From: Chloroflexota bacterium
Lineage (GTDB): Bacteria > Chloroflexota > Limnocylindria > Limnocylindrales > CSP1-4
Reading direction: 5' to 3'
DNA length: 40,565 bases
NCBI GenBank assembly: GCA_013815585.1
Contig: JACDFU010000004.1
Location: 1-40,565, forward strand
Part shown: in pieces, positions 38,550 through 40,565 of the stretch
How the letters are laid out: each line of letters starts with the position of its first letter
How positions within the stretch are numbered: position 1 is the first letter of the stretch
Position numbers and translations under genes: made by a program
Notes under the pieces: model-generated
Seen by the model: only the letters and a program-made list of their open reading frames with translations
Databases searched by the model: none
What the model was told of the DNA's origin: nothing

Positions 38550-38951
38550 TCATCCCGCGATTCGGTCCTGTCCGGGCGCCTGGACGGAAAGGCCCAGTAC
38601 CCTGGCGGCGGCCGCCTGGCGATCGTCGTAGGTCACGAACGCAGCGATCTCGCTGCCCAGGCGCTGGGCCGAAGCGAGATGGATGGCATCGAGTGCCCTG
38701 AGCGCGGCGCCGCCCGTCGCTGCGCCAATCCGGGCGAGTTCGGCATCCAGTTCTACGAAGGCGACGCGCGCCAGCACCGGCTGAGGGTCGGCGGTCGGAT
38801 TGGAGCGCGCCACGGCCTTGGCCACCTCGACCACGGCGACGCGACTCGAGACGAGGCTGCGACCCAGGACACGCTCCTGGAGAGCGCCGGTTTCTGCCTC
38901 GGCGATGACGAGCTTCGTGATGGCCGACGCGTCCAGGTAGAGGCTGCTCAG
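38550..38951 (-). CDS. vapC: VapC-family PIN toxin, apparent CTG start
   Basis: A 133-aa PIN ribonuclease. The frame starts (M)SSLYLDASAITKLVIAEAE, with the first Asp in YLDAS, and continues VVEVAKAVARS (Glu), ALRALDAIHLASAQRLG and AFVTYDDRQAAAA (third and fourth acidic residues). The first usual start codon in frame, GTG 38834, would delete the first catalytic Asp. CTG 38951 lies in CTGA at the antitoxin stop and has AGAGGAG 7 nt upstream, an excellent ribosome-binding site. Function secure; CTG initiation strongly suggested. Confidence 0.88.
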   Translation of the reverse strand: MSSLYLDASAITKLVIAEAETGALQERVLGRSLVSSRVAVVEVAKAVARSNPTADPQPVLARVAFVELDAELARIGAATGGAALRALDAIHLASAQRLGSEIAAFVTYDDRQAAAARVLGLSVQAPGQDRIAG

Positions 38952-39229
38952 CGTTGATCTCCTCTGCGCTCGGCGAGCAACGCAGCTGTGGCGCTGGTTC
39001 CAGTGCTCGGGGCAATTGCCGGCGGGAGGACGCTCGTGTCCGGGTTCAGCGGGGGCGTCAGGCGGCCCTCGGCCACCAGTTGCGAAAACGTCGGCCGCCC
39101 TCCGACCACGGGACGCAACTGCGCGACGGGACGGCCGAAGACGGTCACCTCGAATCCCTCTCCAGCCTCGACCCGAGCGAGGTATTCACGCAGCCGATGC
39201 CTCAACTCACGCATCCCGATCTGATCCAT
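38948..39229 (-). CDS. Phd/YefM-family antitoxin
   Basis: A 93-aa antitoxin: MDQIGMRELRHRLREYLARV, GFEVTVFGRPVAQLRPVVGG is the Phd/YefM fold; the proline-rich C-terminus (LTPPLNPDTSVLPPAIAP) would bind the toxin. ATG 39229 is preferred over GTG 39238 because the family starts here. A candidate operator begins at the next base. Overlaps vapC by CTGA. Confidence 0.87.
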   Translation of the reverse strand: MDQIGMRELRHRLREYLARVEAGEGFEVTVFGRPVAQLRPVVGGRPTFSQLVAEGRLTPPLNPDTSVLPPAIAPSTGTSATAALLAERRGDQR

Positions 39230-39246
39230 GTGACACAATGTAACAC
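39230..39246 (-). promoter_or_regulatory. Candidate operator of the phd-vapC module
   Basis: Imperfect palindrome GTGACACAATGTAACAC directly before the antitoxin ATG. TTACAT or TACATT on the minus strand could serve as -10, which would make the transcript nearly leaderless. Autoregulation is assumed from the family. Confidence 0.45.
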
Positions 39247-39255
39247 AGCAGGCGC

Positions 39256-39492
39256 GCCGAGAACGCCAGAAGACCAGCCTGGAGGTTGCCCGCCGAGTGG
39301 AGGTCTCGGGCGCAGGTACGCGCTTCCTGCGAAGAAGCTCAGCCCGGAGCGGCTTCGCGACAAGGTCCGGGAGGCCATGGGGTGCGCGACGGCGCCCGAC
39401 GCATCGCCGCGGCTTTCGCGGCTGCCGGTGGTCCTGTCGCGGCGGCCGATGCCGTCGAGCGCCGACTCCTCAAGCTGGACCGTGCCGCTTGA
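39256..39492 (+). pseudogene. C-terminal remnant of a UGT-type (MGT/GT1) glycosyltransferase
   Basis: Pieces of one protein tail appear in three frames in order: AENARR (39256-), ARRVEVSGAGTR, LPAKKLSPERLRDKVREAM, then GARRIAAAFAAAGGPVAAAD ending in AVERRLL and a stop at 39492. This is the typical last 75 residues of a macrolide/UDP glycosyltransferase. At least two or three indels have broken it and the rest of the gene is absent. Confidence 0.6.
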
Positions 39493-39514
39493 ACCGAATT
39501 TCCGAGGGCGCCTC

Positions 39515-39946
39515 TTGGGTGCCCGGTTGAATCGCTTCGCCCGGTCGGTCCTGCTTTGGGCGATTGGTGTTTCGCTCGTGGCGTGCAGCCTGGTCGCCGA
39601 GGGCCCGATGCCGGCCGGTGGACGGCAGTTGCAGATTCCCGTGTCCAACGACAGTGACCGGCCGGCGGTGCTGGTCGTCGCCGAGGACGCCGGGACTATG
39701 GGCCCGCAAGTCGGTAGGTCGCAGCCGTCGGTTGTGCCGCCACGCACTCGCGTCAACGTCACGTTTACGGTTCCAGGCACGTCCAGCTGGGCCATCTTCG
39801 TGAACCCCGGAGACTCGGGCGTGGGCCCGCTGATCGTCGCCCGAGACGTGGCTCAGTGCGTCGGCGTCGTGCCCATTGAGATACAGGTGGACGACAGAGG
39901 TGACATCTTCTACTCAACTCCGCGCCAGTGGTGCGGGGATCCGTGA
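39515..39946 (+). CDS. Lipoprotein of unknown function
   Basis: A 143-aa protein with a clear lipoprotein signal: RLNRFAR, LLWAIGVSLVACS (lipobox LVAC). The mature part is beta-rich (QLQIPVSNDSDRPAVLVVAE, RVNVTFTVPGTSSWAIFVNP) with two cysteines near the end (AQCVGVV, RQWCGDP), probably a small disulfide-stabilised beta-sandwich. TTG 39515 has GAGGG 6 nt upstream; GTG 39482 is an alternative that lengthens the n-region. The frame is open much further upstream but there it crosses the glycosyltransferase remnant. Function unknown. Confidence 0.7.
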   Translation: MGARLNRFARSVLLWAIGVSLVACSLVAEGPMPAGGRQLQIPVSNDSDRPAVLVVAEDAGTMGPQVGRSQPSVVPPRTRVNVTFTVPGTSSWAIFVNPGDSGVGPLIVARDVAQCVGVVPIEIQVDDRGDIFYSTPRQWCGDP

Positions 39947-39985
39947 GCATGGGTTAGCCGCCACGAGCAGGGGTGGTCGAGTCGA

Positions 39986-40565
39986 TCAGATTTGAGCGCT
40001 GGGCGGCTTCTCCCAGACCGAGACGTGCTGGCGGCTGTCGCTCGTGAACGGCTCCTGCCTCCATCCTGACCAGCGGTCACGGAGCGCCATGCCGGCCAGC
40101 TGCGCCATCAGGTCCAGCTCGGCGGGCCAGACGTAGCGGAAGGGTATCGAGCGAAGTTCGACTTGTCCGTCGATGGTCCGAAAGTGATGCGAGACGAGCC
40201 CCTGTCTCGCGACGTCGTATTCGTCGATCCCCTGGTGGGCCTCGGTCCACTGGAAGACATGGAACGTTTCGCCGGGCGCCACGCGCTGAAGGTCGGGCAC
40301 ACCGACCTCGATGACGAAACACCCACCGGGCTCGAGGTGCGCCGCGACGTTCTGGAAGCACGCGACCTGAGCCTGCTGGGTGGTCAGGTTCATGATCGTG
40401 TTCCAAACGAGGTAGGCGAGGCTGAATGTCCCGTCGGCCTTCGCCGTCGCGAAATCGCCGATGGTGATGCCGATGCCATCTCCTCCCGGCTTGGCGCGCA
40501 GCCGCGCGGCCATCGCCCGCGACAATTCGATTCCATGCACTGGGACGCCGCGCGCAGCCAATGGC
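39986..40565 (-). CDS. Class I SAM-dependent methyltransferase (5' end cut by window)
   Basis: The last 193 codons of a class I methyltransferase. GVPVHGIELSRAMAARLRAK is the second SAM-binding strand and acidic residue, FSLAYLVWNTIMNLTTQQAQ the motif IV region, HLEPGGCFVIEVGVPDL the motif VI region. The tail ends RDRWSGWRQEPFTSDSRQHV, SVWEKP, typical of small-molecule methyltransferases close to the YcgJ/UbiE-like Methyltransf_25 group. The glycine-rich motif I lies beyond the window. TTG 40561 is not the true start. Confidence 0.85.
   Translation of the reverse strand, partial: PLAARGVPVHGIELSRAMAARLRAKPGGDGIGITIGDFATAKADGTFSLAYLVWNTIMNLTTQQAQVACFQNVAAHLEPGGCFVIEVGVPDLQRVAPGETFHVFQWTEAHQGIDEYDVARQGLVSHHFRTIDGQVELRSIPFRYVWPAELDLMAQLAGMALRDRWSGWRQEPFTSDSRQHVSVWEKPPSAQI

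Noticed and set aside
1-40565. CRISPR arrays, tRNA or rRNA genes, transposases, attachment sites
   Set aside because: No regularly spaced repeats, cloverleaf-like sequence, rRNA sequence, DDE or tyrosine recombinase gene, or terminal repeats were seen.

Overview
The window is about 40.6 kb of G+C-rich bacterial DNA with densely packed genes, many 4-base stop/start overlaps, and frequent GTG, TTG and apparently CTG starts. No rRNA, tRNA or other taxonomic anchor is present. The gene mix suggests a Chloroflexota bacterium (Limnocylindria-like), less likely an actinobacterium: miaB-miaA followed by hflX, a zinc-ribbon/class III cyclase/AAA/TPR protein, an F420-type deazaflavin oxidoreductase, a LuxR-family AAA regulator and many VapBC-type modules. 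That assignment is inference. Both window ends cut genes: miaB on the left and a methyltransferase on the right.

Layout. 1-11.3 kb is mostly housekeeping and signalling: miaB-miaA, a lipoprotein, SRPBCC and GYD proteins, a cyclase-ATPase-TPR protein, a BON protein, hflX with a small coupled gene that starts at CTG, and an ECF sigma factor paired with a membrane LysM protein. 11.4-17.8 kb holds the most unusual locus. It has a 78-aa candidate precursor peptide with a perfect Shine-Dalgarno and its own terminator, a single-pass membrane protein, and a 616-aa membrane M50 metalloprotease that carries an N-terminal PqqD-like domain and a C-terminal DUF3105-like domain. A lipoprotein follows, and a divergent LuxR-type ATP-binding regulator sits on the other side. 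I read this as a candidate RiPP-like or surface-peptide system. 17.9-19.7 kb is an RsbR-RsbS-RsbT stressosome core.

19.7-25.4 kb is an accessory region of toxin-antitoxin modules mixed with decayed genes: a truncated PIN gene, a mug glycosylase remnant broken by one base, a half-cupin fused to an O-methyltransferase, and a frameshifted hypothetical gene. 25.4-31.9 kb is a Type III restriction-modification system. Its mod and res genes are separated by an oppositely oriented phd-vapC module, and mod overlaps a downstream nucleotidyltransferase gene by 4 bases. 32-36.2 kb contains a VOC protein, a chimeric ORF made of winged-helix and RelE-like remnants, and an ArsR-SRPBCC-hydrolase-reductase operon with a well-formed promoter/operator. 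36.2-40.6 kb has a deazaflavin oxidoreductase, a second ECF sigma/membrane protein pair, a phd-vapC module, a glycosyltransferase remnant, a lipoprotein and the partial methyltransferase.

A recurring theme is initiation at CTG. Five genes have no ATG, GTG or TTG at the position their reading frame or family N-terminus requires. All five have CTG there, four of them inside a CTGA stop/start overlap. Function calls come from motifs and family memory; no database search was possible.
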